From Neoceratodus forsteri (Eukaryota > Chordata > Ceratodontiformes > Ceratodontidae), in assembly GCA_016271365.2 (NCBI GenBank), contig CM028132.1, forward strand, positions 1,186,853,001 through 1,186,917,000: 64,000 nucleotides of DNA, given 5' to 3'. The notes under the pieces were generated by a model, which ran no database searches, was not told where the DNA came from, and saw nothing but the letters and a program-made list of their open reading frames with translations. Both the position numbers and the translations under genes were made by a program. Numbering within the stretch: the first letter of the stretch is position 1; the number at the start of each line of letters is the position of its first letter. Shown here in pieces: positions 62,820-64,000 of this stretch.

Positions 62820-62960
62820 CCTGCTTCCTTCAGCCCACAGCAACCAGCTGAGTGCCAGGGCTTCGCTCCGCCAGCGGGCGGTCGGCGGCACCTAGCCGAA
62901 CTTGGGAACCACAAGGCCGGGAGGAACAGCGAGGGAGCAGTCGGGAAAGGCGCAAAATTT
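62820..62960 (+). repeat. Dispersed copy of the 140-bp GC-rich unit
   Basis: CTGCTTCCTTCAGCCCACAG, CAACCAGCTGAGTGC, CGCTCCGCCAGCGGGCG and CACCTAGCCGAACTTGGGAA follow in the array order but rotated, about 460 bp away from the array. Confidence 0.85.
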
Positions 62961-62989
62961 TTGCCCACCCGCCCTTCCCCTTCTTGTGT

Positions 62990-63681
62990 GTTAATTTATA
63001 GGCATCTTCCATCCGAAATCTCTTCCCCGCCCACAGCACTTTTCTCTAAACCAACAGAGAGTCACACCAGCTTGCTGATCCAACCAATCAGCAACTGCTA
63101 CTCCCTATTGCCAACTATCAATATCCCCTCAGAATGGGGAGCTTGCTACTGATACTTCTCTACTATCAGCCATAGGGTTCCACAATGAAGATGACCCTAT
63201 TATACAATCTAAAGTGGTCAACCCGACTAGTTTCTCTGGAACATCCCCGTGGCTGACACCCAAACCCTCACATATGCCTTGCCATTGCTGCATCGACTAC
63301 AGTGGTACAATCACCATAAGTTACACATATCACCACATATATGTCTCAGCTAAGGCCCCACTGCTGGAGTATATAGATCCCCACTAAGCCTAGTAGTCAA
63401 TCTGCTAATTGGTATCCCACACTACCTTAAATCCATAGGGAGCACCCAAAACAAAGAGTGGCAACGGAATAAAAAAAGGAGGACCAAAGACAGCCCCCTC
63501 TCCCTATCACTGGCAGCCCTTATGAAATTACTGATCTTCCTATTGCTCTGTATTGGTAATGTGGAAATCAACCCTGGACCTCTTGAAAGTATCACCTCTC
63601 CATCAGACCTAACCTCAACTAAAGGCCTCAGGTTCCTGCATATTAATGTATGCAAAAATTTACATTGCTACAAGCCTGGGT
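62990..63681 (+). pseudogene. L2-like LINE 5' fragment with 2A-like motif
   Basis: The frame upstream and including the ATG at 63522 gives MKLLIFLLLCIGNVEINPGP; the motif at 63555-63581 is N-V-E-x-N-P-G-P (Asn for the usual Asp). It is followed by GLRFLHINVCKN, the first strand of an APE-type endonuclease. The Leu-rich stretch before the motif looks like a signal or membrane segment. The copy stops at 63681, where DIRS-I begins. The 5' part is in several frames and not recognisable. Confidence 0.75.
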
Positions 63682-64000
63682 TGCCAGAAAGACCCATCGA
63701 TGAGAGGGTGTAAGCCCCCGTTGATGAGGAAGCAGTTCTGGAGGGCATTATCGATGGTGGAGCACCTGTGATGGTGGCTGTCGACGAGTATCTGCCTGAT
63801 GAAGATGAGGATGATTTATCCTTGTCACGTTTATCCTTCTTATGTGCAGCAGTAATAGGAGCTCTCTCCAAGATGGACCATTTCTGCTCCATGAGGTGAG
63901 CTTCAGTCTCGCGTAGCCACAGTTGACAAGTTGCCTGGCTGAATTCCTGGCAATGAATGCAGGAGATGGTGTCATGTGTGTGGGACCCAGACACCTAACA
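63682..64000 (-). mobile_element. DIRS-I: gag 5' portion, continues beyond window
   Basis: Nearly identical to 58820-59140 of DIRS-E, with about a dozen differences over 318 bp. It encodes the same gag linker (SSSSSSGRYSSTATITG) and part of the Cys/His region (63668-63994). The same orientation and close similarity show a second, related copy that begins inside gag, so its 3' parts are missing here. Confidence 0.85.

Overview
The window is vertebrate-type nuclear DNA made almost entirely of transposable elements, most of them inserted inside one another. I see no host gene, rRNA, tRNA or CRISPR array. DIRS-like tyrosine-recombinase retrotransposons dominate, alongside L2-like and CR1-like LINEs, one Gypsy element and non-autonomous hAT and Harbinger elements. 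That mixture suggests a large, repeat-rich amphibian-like genome (caecilian or salamander). This is inference: no host marker is present. Nearly every coding region is broken by stops and frameshifts, so they are reported as pseudogenes.

Layout. 1-5060: DIRS-A (minus, cut by the window start), then an L2-like fragment. 6.2-12.4 kb: unclassified repeats, two foldback families and a Harbinger-type MITE (8564-9025). 12.4-19.4 kb: a tandem array split by DIRS-B (13094-19240), whose gag carries an L2-type tail. 20.0-26.1 kb: a mosaic LINE (LINE-A) with a 2A-like motif, interrupted by a CR1, an LTR-like insert inside that CR1, and a short polyadenylated retro-insert. 27.5-29.0 kb: a CR1 scrap and the truncated DIRS-C.

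29-59.5 kb is a deep nest. DIRS-D (28998-35310) abuts DIRS-F. DIRS-F's internal complementary region is interrupted by DIRS-E (35557-59489). The reverse transcriptase of DIRS-E is split by L2-c (38386-39750 and 55950-56649). L2-c holds the gag-only DIRS-G (39756-43923) and DIRS-H (43924-55949). DIRS-H in turn is split by an L2-b plus CR1 composite (44563-50026) and by a SINE-like insert (53961-54576). A related SINE-like insert lies in DIRS-D. 59.5-64 kb: an internally deleted Gypsy with a hAT MITE in its gag, a GC-rich CCAAT-bearing tandem repeat, an L2-like 5' fragment with another 2A-like motif, and the start of DIRS-I, a close relative of DIRS-E.

The DIRS copies share one plan: gag with an N-terminal Cys/His motif, then RT-RNase H-methyltransferase-like, then tyrosine recombinase, bounded by inverted terminal repeats (ITRs), with an internal complementary region (ICR) that repeats both outer ends next to each other. 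The most notable observations are DIRS insertions lying in the tips or ICR of other DIRS copies, a DIRS that kept gag and termini but lost all enzymes, 2A-like motifs in three separate LINE copies, and two SINE-like inserts that share a head and have 15-bp target duplications.
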